Notes: a model not told the origin generated them from the sequence alone. 55,076 nt of DNA from Desulfurococcales archaeon (GCA_026986435.1 JALSOP010000037.1:1-55076); one strand, 5' to 3'; positions 9,686 to 19,293 are shown, counted from the first letter of the stretch. Numbers and translations are program-made.

Positions 9686-10540
9686 GTGTTGTGTGTCTTG
9701 TCCTCAGATGACAGGCTCGAGAGAATTCTCGACCAGTACTACAGACTAACGGGGAAAGAGAAACGGAGGGTTGACAAGGACCTTTTCGAGACCGTTGAGG
9801 AGGTCTTCGACTACGCAACTGTTAAGGCAATACTCGAGCTGGTTAGGAAAAAGCAGATATACGAGTTGAAGGGCGTCGTCAGCGCAGGTAAGGAGGCGAG
9901 GGTGTACTGGGGTAAGGACTTTAAGGGCGAGGATATTGCCGTCAAGATATACCTCACGACCACAGCCGAGTTCCGAAAGGGCCTGATAAAGTACCTAGCT
10001 GGCGACCCGAGGTTCGAGATGAGGAGAATACCTAAATCGACTAAGAAGCTGATGGAGATGTGGGCTAACAAGGAGTTCAGGAATTACAAGCTAATACATC
10101 GCGCAGGTGTCTCTGTCCCCACGCCGAGGGCCCAGCACAAGAACATACTTGTGCTTGACTTCATAGGGGAAGAGGGTGTTAGGGCGCCCCTCCTCGTGGA
10201 GACGGAACTCGAGGAAGAGGAGTACGAGAGAATATTCTGGAACGTCCTCAAGGATGTCCGTAAAATGTATGAGAGAGCGAGGCTTGTTCACGGCGACCTC
10301 AGTGAATTCAATATAATGGTGTGGCAGGGGAAGCACTACATAATAGACGTTAGCCAGGCAGTTAAGCTCGGTCACCCGAACGCAGAGGACTTCCTTGTGA
10401 GGGATCTGAGGAACCTCCGGAGGTTCTTCGATGAGGAGGTCGGTCTACAGGTACCGGAACTCAAGGACATGTATCTCTACGTCACAGGAGAGATCAGTGA
10501 AGAAGAGCTCCGGAGACGGACAACCTCATCAAACGAATAA
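9686..10540 (+). CDS. RIO1-family serine/threonine protein kinase
   Basis: GVVSAGKEARVYWG...DIAVKIY, LVHGDLSEFNIMVW, HYIIDVSQAV. Confidence 0.92.
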   Translation: MLCVLSSDDRLERILDQYYRLTGKEKRRVDKDLFETVEEVFDYATVKAILELVRKKQIYELKGVVSAGKEARVYWGKDFKGEDIAVKIYLTTTAEFRKGLIKYLAGDPRFEMRRIPKSTKKLMEMWANKEFRNYKLIHRAGVSVPTPRAQHKNILVLDFIGEEGVRAPLLVETELEEEEYERIFWNVLKDVRKMYERARLVHGDLSEFNIMVWQGKHYIIDVSQAVKLGHPNAEDFLVRDLRNLRRFFDEEVGLQVPELKDMYLYVTGEISEEELRRRTTSSNE

Positions 10541-10579
10541 TAGAGCCGTTTATCCATGAGTTAGTCGAGGGCAGAGAAT

Positions 10580-11161
10580 TTGAGCGAGGTGGGGACGAGG
10601 ATATACGTCAGAGTGCCTCTCGAGAGAGTTGGTGTGCTCGTGGGTGAGAAAGGAGAGGTACTCAGGATGCTGGAGCGGGAGCTAGGTGTCAAGGTCGTGG
10701 TGGACAGCGCGAACGGGACCGTCATCATAGAGCCAGCGGCGCCCAGGGTCTCGCCGTTCAAGCTCATGAAGGCGAAAGACTTCGTAACCGCCATAGCACT
10801 GGGCTTCAGCCCGGAAAGGGCGGAGAGACTCCTTTCCGACGACCAAGTGCTTGTGGTGATAGACCTGAAGGAGGAAGTTGGTGACTCTCCGAATCACCTG
10901 AGGAGGGTTAAGGGGAGGATAATCGGTGAGAAGGGGAAGGCGAGAAAGAACCTGGAGGAGATGACTGGCACATACATAAGCGTTTACGATGACAAGGTCG
11001 CAATAATAGGGGACTACGAGAGCGTCGAGGTAGCCAGGCAGGCTATCATGATGCTGATAGAGGGCAGGCAGCACTCAACAGTCTACAGATACCTCGAGAG
11101 GGAGCTCAGGAAGTTAAAGAAGCATCGCCTCACTGACCTCTGGTTAAGAGACGTGAAATGA
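10580..11161 (+). CDS. KH-domain protein (Dim2/Pno1-like)
   Basis: Two KH modules (VGVLVGEKGEVLRMLERELGVKV; GRIIGEKGKARKNLEEMTGTYISV); follows RIO1. Confidence 0.88.
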   Translation: MSEVGTRIYVRVPLERVGVLVGEKGEVLRMLERELGVKVVVDSANGTVIIEPAAPRVSPFKLMKAKDFVTAIALGFSPERAERLLSDDQVLVVIDLKEEVGDSPNHLRRVKGRIIGEKGKARKNLEEMTGTYISVYDDKVAIIGDYESVEVARQAIMMLIEGRQHSTVYRYLERELRKLKKHRLTDLWLRDVK

Positions 11162-11174
11162 GTTCTCTACTAAA

Positions 11175-11227
11175 GTGATGACTCATTATTGGCTGAGTCC
11201 CCTAATGATGAGGGGCCAAAGCTCTGA
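11175..11227 (+). ncRNA. Candidate C/D-box sRNA (2'-O-methylation guide)
   Basis: C box GTGATGA (11175-11181), guide CTCATTATTGG, D' box CTGA (11193-11196), 8-nt spacer, C' box ATGATGA (11205-11211), guide GGGGCCAAAGCT, D box CTGA (11224-11227). Confidence 0.8.
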
Positions 11228-11318
11228 TTCAGACTCTTAGGGAATAACGGCATGAATGTAACCTACCATCTCTTCGTTTAGGAAGTCAGAATTAGGAGCC
11301 CTTCACCCCTTACGGGTG

Positions 11319-11468
11319 TGGTGGGCCCGGGGGGACTTGAACCCCCGACCTACGGGTCTCTCCCAGGGGGACTCTCCTATCATCCCGCTCGCGCGGTCTT
11401 CAGACCCGTAGTGGACTGGAGCCTCGGCTCTGCCGATCCGCCGCTCTGCCTGGCTGAGCTACGGGCCC
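11319..11468 (-). tRNA. tRNA-Trp (CCA), interrupted by two candidate introns (about 15 nt in the anticodon stem and 58 nt at 37/38)
   Basis: GGGCCCG...CGGGCCC-A-CCA acceptor, D arm GCTC..GAGC, T arm GGGGG-TTCAAGT-CCCCC; removing the two introns gives GCGGG-CTCCAGA-CCCGT. Confidence 0.75.
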
Positions 11469-11542
11469 ACCAGAGGTCATCCGTTAATCGGTGGTGGTAC
11501 TGGTCTTTTATACGTTTATGCCGATGAGGAACGGGTGAGAGA

Positions 11543-11719
11543 ATGACATCCTGGAGGCTCAAGTGTACTAGGTGCGGGCGTGTGTGGGTGCTTAAGGTGA
11601 GCTATAACCTGAAGGAGATGGGCCGTATATACCATTGGTGCCCCTACTGCAGGGTAAACACCTTCCACGAAGTGATTGAGAGGGTTGAGGAGGGTTCTGA
11701 GGAGGGGACGCAGGATTAG
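11543..11719 (+). CDS. Small zinc-ribbon protein (58 aa, not in the supplied ORF track)
   Basis: ATG at 11543: MTSWRLKCTRCGRVWVLKVSYNLKEMGRIYHWCPYCRVNTFHEVIERVEEGSEEGTQD; two CxxC pairs. Confidence 0.7.
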   Translation: MTSWRLKCTRCGRVWVLKVSYNLKEMGRIYHWCPYCRVNTFHEVIERVEEGSEEGTQD

Positions 11720-11760
11720 TTTATAGTTTGTTACGGATAGTAGGTGTTAGGTGCAACTAA

Positions 11761-13614
11761 TTGCGGTTACTAACGATCCATGCCGAGAAATTCTGGTTCA
11801 AGGCTAGGGAGAAGGCTCTCAAGGACGCCGAGGAACTCGTTGGTGTGCCGGGCGAGGCGAGGTCGGAGAACGCGCTCGTCGTCTTCATAAGCGTTGAGGA
11901 AGGGGACGCCAAGGGCGGCAAGGAGTTTCTGGAGCAGGTAGCGAGGAACATAGCTGAGATAGCGGAGAACGTCAAGGCGGAAACCGTAGTGCTCTACCCG
12001 TACGCGCACCTATCCAGCAGGCTCGCGCCCCCCTTCGAGGCAATGGAGGTTATGAAGTCACTGGAGGAAGCGGTTAAGTCTGTTTTCAAGGGTAAGGTGC
12101 TGAGGGCTCCCTTCGGGTGGTATAAGGCCTTCGAAATCAAGTGCTTGGGTCACCCACTCTCCGAGCTCTCCAGGGAGCTTAAGCCGGGCGCCGTAAAGCG
12201 TGTCGCGATAGAGAAGGAGTACTTCATACTGACCCCGGATGGCGGCCTCTACAGGCCGGAGGAGTACAAGTTCAAGGAGGGTGAGGAGGGGTTGAAGATA
12301 CTCGTTGATAAGGAGTACTTCAAGAAGGAGCTACCGGGGGGCAAGCCCAGGATAGTCGAGATCTGCAGGAAATTCGGCTTCGAGTGGGAGCCGATGTCCG
12401 ACGCTGGCCACATGAGGTACGGCCCCCACGCAACCACGATACTCGACGCAGTCATGGAGTACTCCTGGAAGGTCGCAAAACGCGTCGGGTTCCCAGTATT
12501 TAGGGTTAGGGGCACTAACATGTTCAACCTAAAGTTCCGCCCGGTGAGGGAGCATGCTGAACTCTTCGGCGACAGACTCTACGAGCTCAGGACAGACACC
12601 GGGACGATGGTCATGAGGTACGCAGCGTGCCACCAGCAGTTCGCGATGATAAAGGACTGGATAATCAGCTACAGAGACCTCCCCTTCGGCGCCTTCGAGG
12701 TAGCGGACAGCTACAGGTACGAGCAGAGCGGCGAGGTCATGCTGTGCTTCAGGTTGAGGAAGTTCTTCATGCCGGACCTCCACGTATTCAACAGGGACCT
12801 GGAGCAGGCCATGGAGACCGCGAAGAGGGTTCAGGAGGTGATACTCGAGGAGGTAGCTAAGGTCGGGCAGGACTACTGGGCTATCTATAACGTCACCCGA
12901 GACTTCTTCGATGAGCACAGAGACTACATCATAGAGCTGATAAGGAGGGAGGGGAGGCCCGCCCTCATAGAGGTGTTGCCAGCAGGGATCTATTACTGGG
13001 TCCTCAACATCGAGTATAACATAATCGACGTACTTGGGAGGCCGAGGGAGATAGCCACATTCCAGATAGACATCGGTAACGCCAAAAGGTTCGGCATAAG
13101 GTACGTTGATGAGGAGGGCAACGAGAGATACCCCGTGATAATACACACGGCGCTGATAGGCGGTGTCGAGAGGTATATATACATGGTGTTCGACGCAGCT
13201 GTTAAGCAGGAAGCTAGTGGGAAGACCCCGACGATACCGGTGTGGCTCGCCCCGATACAGGTGAGGGTCATACCCGTAAGCAGGAACCACCTCAGCTATG
13301 CCGAGGAGGTGCTTCAGAAGCTTAAGGAGGAGGGGGTACGCGCCGACCTAGATGACAGGGACCTAGGCCTTGGCAAGAAGATCAGGGAGGCGGGTATCGA
13401 GTGGATCCCATACATAGTGGTGGTTGGTGACAGGGAGGTGAGCACGGGAACTGTGAACGTGAGGATCCGCGGCACCAGGGAGCAGGTATCCATGAAGGTT
13501 GACGACCTCATCGAGAGAATTAAGAAGGATGTGAGGGGCTACCCGCGGGTCGACTCAGCCTTACCCGACCACCTCTCCAGGCGCCCGACCCTCCACTACC
13601 TCCGCGGCCTGTAA
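11761..13614 (+). CDS. thrS: Threonyl-tRNA synthetase (archaeal type with N-terminal editing domain)
   Basis: Archaeal NTD MRLLTIHAEKFWF; class II catalytic core MRYAACHQQFAMIKDWIISYRDLPFGAFEVADSYRYEQSGE; C-terminal anticodon-binding domain. Confidence 0.93.
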   Translation: MRLLTIHAEKFWFKAREKALKDAEELVGVPGEARSENALVVFISVEEGDAKGGKEFLEQVARNIAEIAENVKAETVVLYPYAHLSSRLAPPFEAMEVMKSLEEAVKSVFKGKVLRAPFGWYKAFEIKCLGHPLSELSRELKPGAVKRVAIEKEYFILTPDGGLYRPEEYKFKEGEEGLKILVDKEYFKKELPGGKPRIVEICRKFGFEWEPMSDAGHMRYGPHATTILDAVMEYSWKVAKRVGFPVFRVRGTNMFNLKFRPVREHAELFGDRLYELRTDTGTMVMRYAACHQQFAMIKDWIISYRDLPFGAFEVADSYRYEQSGEVMLCFRLRKFFMPDLHVFNRDLEQAMETAKRVQEVILEEVAKVGQDYWAIYNVTRDFFDEHRDYIIELIRREGRPALIEVLPAGIYYWVLNIEYNIIDVLGRPREIATFQIDIGNAKRFGIRYVDEEGNERYPVIIHTALIGGVERYIYMVFDAAVKQEASGKTPTIPVWLAPIQVRVIPVSRNHLSYAEEVLQKLKEEGVRADLDDRDLGLGKKIREAGIEWIPYIVVVGDREVSTGTVNVRIRGTREQVSMKVDDLIERIKKDVRGYPRVDSALPDHLSRRPTLHYLRGL

Positions 13615-13692
13615 ATGACCTCGAGAATTTTCTGAATAAACAATTTTTCGAGTGTTTATAGCCCTTCAAATAAGTAACATACAGTAGGGACG

Positions 13693-14667
13693 GTGGTCTG
13701 TATGAGTGAGGCAAAAGAGGAGAGGCCTGTCATGAGGCTCGAGGACCTGGGGCTGAGCCCGACGATAGTTAGGAAGCTGAAGGAGGCAGGCTACAAGACC
13801 ATAGAGGCTGTCGCCGTAGCGAACGTCAACGACCTAGCCAGCATCCTTGGGGTGCCGATAAACACCGTGCAGAAAATCGTGAATAAGGCCCGGGACGCCC
13901 TAGGCCTGAGGTTCAAGACGGCGCTCGAGCTGAAGCAGGAGTCTAAGAATATAGGGAGAATAACCACTGGGTCAAAGAGGCTGGATGAGCTTCTCGGCGG
14001 TGGCGTAGAGACCAGGACGATAACGGAGTTCTATGGCGAGTTCGGTACCGGGAAGACACAGATATGTATGCAACTGTCCGTCAACGTCCAGCTACCGCCC
14101 GAGGAGGGCGGGCTGAGCGGCAAGGCCCTCTACATTGATACGGAGGGCACCTTCAGGTGGGAGAGGATCGAGAAGATGGCAAGAGCTGTGGGCCTGGACC
14201 CCGACGAGGCAATGAAGAACATAATAGTGGCTAGGGCGATAAGCACGGATCACCAGATAGCGATAGTCAACGAGGCCATGGAACTCATACCGAGGGAGAA
14301 CATCAGGCTACTTGTGATAGACTCTGTGACGAGCCACTTCAGGGCCGAGTACCCCGGCAGGGAGAACCTAGCGGTGAGGCAGCAGCGCCTCAATCAGCAC
14401 CTACATCAGCTAGCGAGGATAGCCGAGGTCTACAACGTGGCGGTGGTAGTGACCAATCAGGTAATGGCGAGGCCCGACGTGTTCTACGGGGACCCGACCC
14501 AGGCCGTTGGCGGCCACGTACTCGCTCACGCGCCCGGCGTTAGGGTGCAGCTGAGGAAGGCCAGGGGCAACAGGAGGATAGCGAGGATCGTTGACGCCCC
14601 GCATCTGCCGGAGGGCGAGGCAGTATTCCTAATAACGGACGAGGGCATCAGGGACGTGGAGGAATGA
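13693..14667 (+). CDS. radA: DNA repair and recombination protein RadA
   Basis: N-terminal HhH domain; [17 protein letters not shown] Walker [38 protein letters not shown]. Confidence 0.97.
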   Translation: MVCMSEAKEERPVMRLEDLGLSPTIVRKLKEAGYKTIEAVAVANVNDLASILGVPINTVQKIVNKARDALGLRFKTALELKQESKNIGRITTGSKRLDELLGGGVETRTITEFYGEFGTGKTQICMQLSVNVQLPPEEGGLSGKALYIDTEGTFRWERIEKMARAVGLDPDEAMKNIIVARAISTDHQIAIVNEAMELIPRENIRLLVIDSVTSHFRAEYPGRENLAVRQQRLNQHLHQLARIAEVYNVAVVVTNQVMARPDVFYGDPTQAVGGHVLAHAPGVRVQLRKARGNRRIARIVDAPHLPEGEAVFLITDEGIRDVEE

Positions 14668-14674
14668 GAGCCCC

Positions 14675-15400
14675 TTGCCGCTCAGCCCCGACATCGTCAC
14701 AGCGATCCCGGTAGCGGCAACTCTCACGTACGCGACGTATAGGGACCTCAAATATAGGGACATACCAGAATTGACATGGGTTCCGGCAGCAGTATTCGTT
14801 ATCGCGTATAATGTATACCTTGGTAGGTATGAGCCGATCCATACAATATTCTCGTTCTTGCCTGCTATAGCATTACTTGCCATGGCTTTCCTTGACCTAA
14901 TTGGTGGAGCGGATGCCCTGGCAATGCTCCTAATAGCTGCAGCCCACCCAAGCTTCCTTGTGCTTCCCATCTCGTTGCTTACGGTGGCTCTCTCGGTTAT
15001 TCCGCCTCTGGCGTTAATTATTTACTACCTTGTCCTGAACCTCGTCCATAAGGAGGAGCTGGACAGGCTTGGCTGCGTTGAAGGTTCAAAGAAACCGTTG
15101 CTGTTCATGGGGAGGCCCTTAAGTGTGAGCGACTATCTCAAGTCGAAGTACCTGTTCCTTCTCACAGTGCCCACAGAGAGGGGGTTCCGTTGCAGCGTGT
15201 CGGCCGATGTCGACATAGACTTTGAGCAGGAGAAGAGGATTGTTATGGACGCTGTGAGGAAGGGGATAATATCGGAGGACTCGCTTGTGTGGGTATCGCC
15301 GGCCCTACCTCACATAGCCTTCATATTCGTCGGTTACATAATCTCTCTCCTCATACCTCAGGATTTCCTGCTCACCCTATTCCTCAGGAGGGGGCAGTGA
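14675..15400 (+). CDS. Archaeal prepilin peptidase (A24 aspartic peptidase family, PibD/FlaK-like)
   Basis: ATYRDLKYRDIPELTW and GGADALAML (GxxD) with multiple TM helices. Confidence 0.8.
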   Translation: MPLSPDIVTAIPVAATLTYATYRDLKYRDIPELTWVPAAVFVIAYNVYLGRYEPIHTIFSFLPAIALLAMAFLDLIGGADALAMLLIAAAHPSFLVLPISLLTVALSVIPPLALIIYYLVLNLVHKEELDRLGCVEGSKKPLLFMGRPLSVSDYLKSKYLFLLTVPTERGFRCSVSADVDIDFEQEKRIVMDAVRKGIISEDSLVWVSPALPHIAFIFVGYIISLLIPQDFLLTLFLRRGQ

Positions 15401-15452
15401 TGCCGGCATTGGTATAAGAACTGTTAACCACTAGATTAACTGGTGCTGATTA

Positions 15453-15947
15453 TTGAGAGTTCTATGGGCTCCATGGCGGATAGAGTATCTGCGGAAGTAT
15501 GGTGGGGGAGTGAAGAGCTGCATATTCTGCGATGCAGTGAGAGGTGACGACAGGAGTCACTATGTGGTATTCAGGAGCAGGTACAGCATAGCTATGCTGA
15601 ATATATACCCGTACAACACAGCGCACGTCATGGTGGCGCCGATACGGCACGTGCCGAGGCCAGACCTCCTCACAGAAGAGGAGATTATGGATATTCATAG
15701 GCTGGTGACGCTCGTCATGAGGGCAATAGAGGACGAGTACTCTCCCCAGGGGTTCAACATAGGCATGAACATCGGTAGGGTGGCGGGAGCTGGTATAGAG
15801 GCCCACATGCACATACACATAGTCCCCCGCTGGAATGGGGACACGAACTTCATGCCGGTAATAGCTGGCACGAAGGTAATGCCCGAGGACCTGGTCACTA
15901 CATGGAAGAGGATAAGGGGGGCAATACAACGCCAGCTCAGTAAGTAG
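15453..15947 (+). CDS. HIT-family nucleotide hydrolase/transferase
   Basis: CIFCDAV...NIYPYNTAHVMVAPIRHV...GIEAHMHIHIVPRW. Confidence 0.9.
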   Translation: MRVLWAPWRIEYLRKYGGGVKSCIFCDAVRGDDRSHYVVFRSRYSIAMLNIYPYNTAHVMVAPIRHVPRPDLLTEEEIMDIHRLVTLVMRAIEDEYSPQGFNIGMNIGRVAGAGIEAHMHIHIVPRWNGDTNFMPVIAGTKVMPEDLVTTWKRIRGAIQRQLSK

Positions 15948-16033
15948 GCTGGCCCTTCCTTTATATCACGTCAGAATCAACTCAAACCTTTATGATGTTA
16001 GGAAGCATATCATCTATGAGGGGTTAAATAGCC

Positions 16034-17068
16034 ATGAAACATTTAGTAGCGGATCTCACGGGTAAAGACTTAATCACGACCCAGGACTGGAGCGTTGAGG
16101 AACTCAGGCTCGCCATAGAACTTGCAAAGGACCTGAAGAGGCGGTACGTACATTACGGAATAGAGGGTATACCGAAGATACTGGATAGGAAGACGTTCTT
16201 CATGCTCTTCTACGCCCCCTCCACCAGGACCAGGGCTGCCTTCGAGGCTGCGATGACCTACCTCGGCGGCCACGCCCAGTACATCGAGGCCAGGATGACC
16301 AGGATGGGTGAGGGTGAGAAGGTCAAGGACGTAGTGACTATGTACGAGAGATACGGGCAGGGCCTCGGCATAAGGATACTTGATAAGGCGATAGACTTCA
16401 AGCACGGCGTTGGCAACGCCATCATAAGAGAGGCCGCCAAGCACATCAGCATACCCGTCATCAACATGGCTGACGACCAGTTCCACCCCACGCAGGGACT
16501 CGCCGACTACATGACCTTCGAGGAGGTCTTCCCGAACCCGAAGGGCAAGAAATACGTCATCATGTGGGCGTACTCCCCGCACGTCAGGGGGCCGTGCAGC
16601 GTCAACGAGGACCTCCTCCTCTTCACGAGGATGGGTGTTGACGTGACCGTGGTCTACCCGCCGGAGTTCGAGCTATACCCGGACATCGTGGAGATGGCTA
16701 AGAAGAACGCTGAAGCGAGTGGCGCTCACCTCGAATTCAGCAACGACTACAAGGAGGCACTGAGCGGCGCCCACGCCGTCTTCCCGAGGAACTGGGCGAC
16801 CAGGCAGCTCCAAGAGCTGGGGTACAGCAAGTTCGCTGAGCAGGAGCTACAGATATACGAGAAGTACAAAGACTGGAAGGTCACTAAGGACCTTATGGAC
16901 CTCATGGACAAGAGCGGTGTTCTGATGCACGTCATGCCCATAATGAGGGGCTACGAGGCCGACGACGAGGTCGTAGACTCACCTAGGTCCGTGCTCTACG
17001 AGCAGGCCGAGAACGGACTCTGGACCAAGGCCGCGGTCCTCGCCCTAACCATGGCCAACATAAGGTGA
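16034..17068 (+). CDS. Carbamoyltransferase (ornithine/YgeW-like family), copy 1
   Basis: FYAPSTRTRAAFEAAMTYLGGHAQYI, HPTQGLADYMT, FPRNWA, HVMPIMRGYEADDEVVD. Confidence 0.85.
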   Translation: MKHLVADLTGKDLITTQDWSVEELRLAIELAKDLKRRYVHYGIEGIPKILDRKTFFMLFYAPSTRTRAAFEAAMTYLGGHAQYIEARMTRMGEGEKVKDVVTMYERYGQGLGIRILDKAIDFKHGVGNAIIREAAKHISIPVINMADDQFHPTQGLADYMTFEEVFPNPKGKKYVIMWAYSPHVRGPCSVNEDLLLFTRMGVDVTVVYPPEFELYPDIVEMAKKNAEASGAHLEFSNDYKEALSGAHAVFPRNWATRQLQELGYSKFAEQELQIYEKYKDWKVTKDLMDLMDKSGVLMHVMPIMRGYEADDEVVDSPRSVLYEQAENGLWTKAAVLALTMANIR

Positions 17069-17196
17069 GCGGAATCTTAACATAGATGTGCATAAATGAT
17101 AGGCAAACACAACATAATTTTCTTAACCACCTAAACCAGGCCGCATTAGACTCTCTTTTTAAAAAGCCGACCAATCATTAAGATGAGGTCCTAACC

Positions 17197-18267
17197 ATGG
17201 GACTTCCTTGGTATGTTGGGTACTTCGAGGGTAAGCACTGGCTAACTAACATTGACTACACGCAGGATGACATAAGGAAGGTTATAGAGGCAGCCCTTGA
17301 TCTGAAAAGGAAGTTCAGGAGCCGGGTACCGACCCCCTACCTTAAGGGCAAGACGCTCTTCATGCTGTTCTACAACAGGTCGCTGAGAACCAGAAACAGT
17401 TTCGAGGCCGGCATGTTCCAGCTAGGTGGCCACGCCCACTTCCTCTCCCCGAACGATGTCTACACGCCGACCCTGCCAGAGGACATGGAGCCCTACAAGA
17501 CCGAGGCTATCAGGGACGTGGCCAGGGTGCTCAGCAGGTACGGCGACGGCATAGCCATAAGAATCTACGGTGACGCCGCCAAGTGGCACATTGGCAGGGG
17601 CCACAGGGTCATCGAGGAATTCGCTAAGTGGGCCGAGATACCCGTGCTCAACATGGAGGACGACGTCTACCACCCGTTCCAGGCCCTCGCAGATATTATG
17701 GCGGTCCTGGAGGTGTTGCCAAAGATACAGGGCAAGAAGTTCGTCGTCTCCTACGCCTATAGCGGCGGCCTAAAGCCTCTCGCCGTCCCGCAGAGCGTGA
17801 CCCTAATAGCAGCGATGTTTGGTGCTGAGGTCGTACTGGCTCACCCACCGGGCTTCGAGCTCCAAGACCACATAATCCAGAAGGCTAAGGAGCTCGCCGA
17901 CCAGTACGGCGGCAGCTTCACCATAACCAACAACATGGAGGAGGCCTTCGAGGGCGCCGCCGTGGTCTACCCGAAGGCCTGGTCGCCGAAGGGCTTCTTC
18001 CCGCCGTACAACAGCACTGTGGACAAGGAGGGCGCTAAGGAGTACCAGAAGAAGTTCAAGGACTGGATAGTCACCATGGACCTGCTCGAGAAGGCTGGCA
18101 AGCCGTACTATATGCACTGTGGCCCTGCAGACAGGGGACAGGAGGTCACTGACGAGGTACTCGACAGCTACGAGAGGAGCCTTTACTTCCAGGAGGCGGA
18201 GAACAGGCTCCACGTCCAGAAGGCCGTAATGGCCATGGTCATGGGCTCCAGGTTCCAAGAGTTTTAA
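17197..18267 (+). CDS. Carbamoyltransferase (N-acylornithine/YgeW-like family), copy 2
   Basis: FYNRSLRTRNSFEAGMFQLGGHAHFLSP, YHPFQALADIM, VVYPKAWSPKG, MHCGPADRGQEVTDEVLD. Confidence 0.85.
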   Translation: MGLPWYVGYFEGKHWLTNIDYTQDDIRKVIEAALDLKRKFRSRVPTPYLKGKTLFMLFYNRSLRTRNSFEAGMFQLGGHAHFLSPNDVYTPTLPEDMEPYKTEAIRDVARVLSRYGDGIAIRIYGDAAKWHIGRGHRVIEEFAKWAEIPVLNMEDDVYHPFQALADIMAVLEVLPKIQGKKFVVSYAYSGGLKPLAVPQSVTLIAAMFGAEVVLAHPPGFELQDHIIQKAKELADQYGGSFTITNNMEEAFEGAAVVYPKAWSPKGFFPPYNSTVDKEGAKEYQKKFKDWIVTMDLLEKAGKPYYMHCGPADRGQEVTDEVLDSYERSLYFQEAENRLHVQKAVMAMVMGSRFQEF

Positions 18268-18327
18268 ATCTAAACCTAAAACCCATCCAAACAATCATAA
18301 GAGATCACGAAACTCCGGTGATCGATC

Positions 18328-19293
18328 ATGGCTGAGAGGAATGAGAAATACGTATTAATCGCTCTGGGAGGCAATGCTTTCCAGACCAAAGGTGAACCAG
18401 GTACTACAGAGAATTATTGGAAGAACGCGTACAAGGCGGCTGAGACTATAGTAAAGATTGTCAAAGAAGGCTACAAAGTGGCGATCACCCATGGAAACGG
18501 CCCCCAGGTCGGTACCATACTTGAGTGGATGGAGAGGTCAAAGGACAAGATACCTCCACTCGCGATGGATATAGCCGGGGCAATGACGCAAGGCTGGCTC
18601 GGCTACCTACTGATGCAGTCGATAGGTAACCTCCTCATTAAGGAGGGTATTAAGGACCACATTAAGGGAGTGGTTGCCATAGTAAATCAGGTGCTCGTAA
18701 GCAAGGACGACCCCGCATGGCAGAACCCGACGAAGTACGTGGGCAGCTACTACACTGAGGAGGAGGCGAAGCGCCTGGCCAAGGAGAAGGGCTGGGTAAT
18801 CAAGCCTGACCCAAGAGGCGGCTGGAGGAGGGTTGTGCCCTCTCCCGACCCCAAGCAGAACATTGAGGTAGAAGCTGTGAAGAAGCTGCTTGATGAGGGC
18901 TGGATAGTGATAGCATCGGGAGGCGGCGGGATACCGGTGATCAAGGAGGAGGACGGCACCCTAAAGGGTGTTGAGGCGGTGATCGACAAGGACCTAGCTG
19001 GCGAAGTCCTAGCGACTGAGCTGGGTGTCGGCCAGTTTATAATCCTTACCGACGTTGACGGTGTCTATCTGAACTTCAAGCAGCCCAACCAGAAGAAGCT
19101 CGACGTGGTGAAGGCCTCAGAGCTCGAGAAGTACTACAAGGAGGGCCACTTCAAGCCAGGCTCCATGGGCCCGAAGGTACTGGCAGCGATCAGGTTCGTG
19201 AGGCACGGCGGTCTCAGGGCGGCCATCGGCCACCTAAAGCAGGGCTATGAAGTCGTTAAGGGCCAGGCAGGAACTACGATACTCCCAGACTAA
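18328..19293 (+). CDS. arcC: Carbamate kinase
   Basis: ALGGNAFQTKGEPGT, THGNGPQVGTILEW, VVPSPDPKQNIE, VIDKDLAGEVLA, GSMGPKVLAA. Confidence 0.95.
   Translation: MAERNEKYVLIALGGNAFQTKGEPGTTENYWKNAYKAAETIVKIVKEGYKVAITHGNGPQVGTILEWMERSKDKIPPLAMDIAGAMTQGWLGYLLMQSIGNLLIKEGIKDHIKGVVAIVNQVLVSKDDPAWQNPTKYVGSYYTEEEAKRLAKEKGWVIKPDPRGGWRRVVPSPDPKQNIEVEAVKKLLDEGWIVIASGGGGIPVIKEEDGTLKGVEAVIDKDLAGEVLATELGVGQFIILTDVDGVYLNFKQPNQKKLDVVKASELEKYYKEGHFKPGSMGPKVLAAIRFVRHGGLRAAIGHLKQGYEVVKGQAGTTILPD

Noticed and set aside
11319-11468. Reading the interrupted tRNA as Phe (CTGAAGA) or Ile (ATGATAA) instead of Trp
   Set aside because: The Phe reading does not give a 5-bp stem with a 7-nt loop and 5-nt variable region; the Ile reading needs A32 and a 53-nt intron before the stem. 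The Trp reading restores GCGGG-CTCCAGA-CCCGT exactly.
12529-13290. 253-aa minus-strand ORF antisense to thrS
   Set aside because: Lies entirely opposite a confidently identified thrS; composition mirrors codon bias of the sense gene; no recognisable motif.
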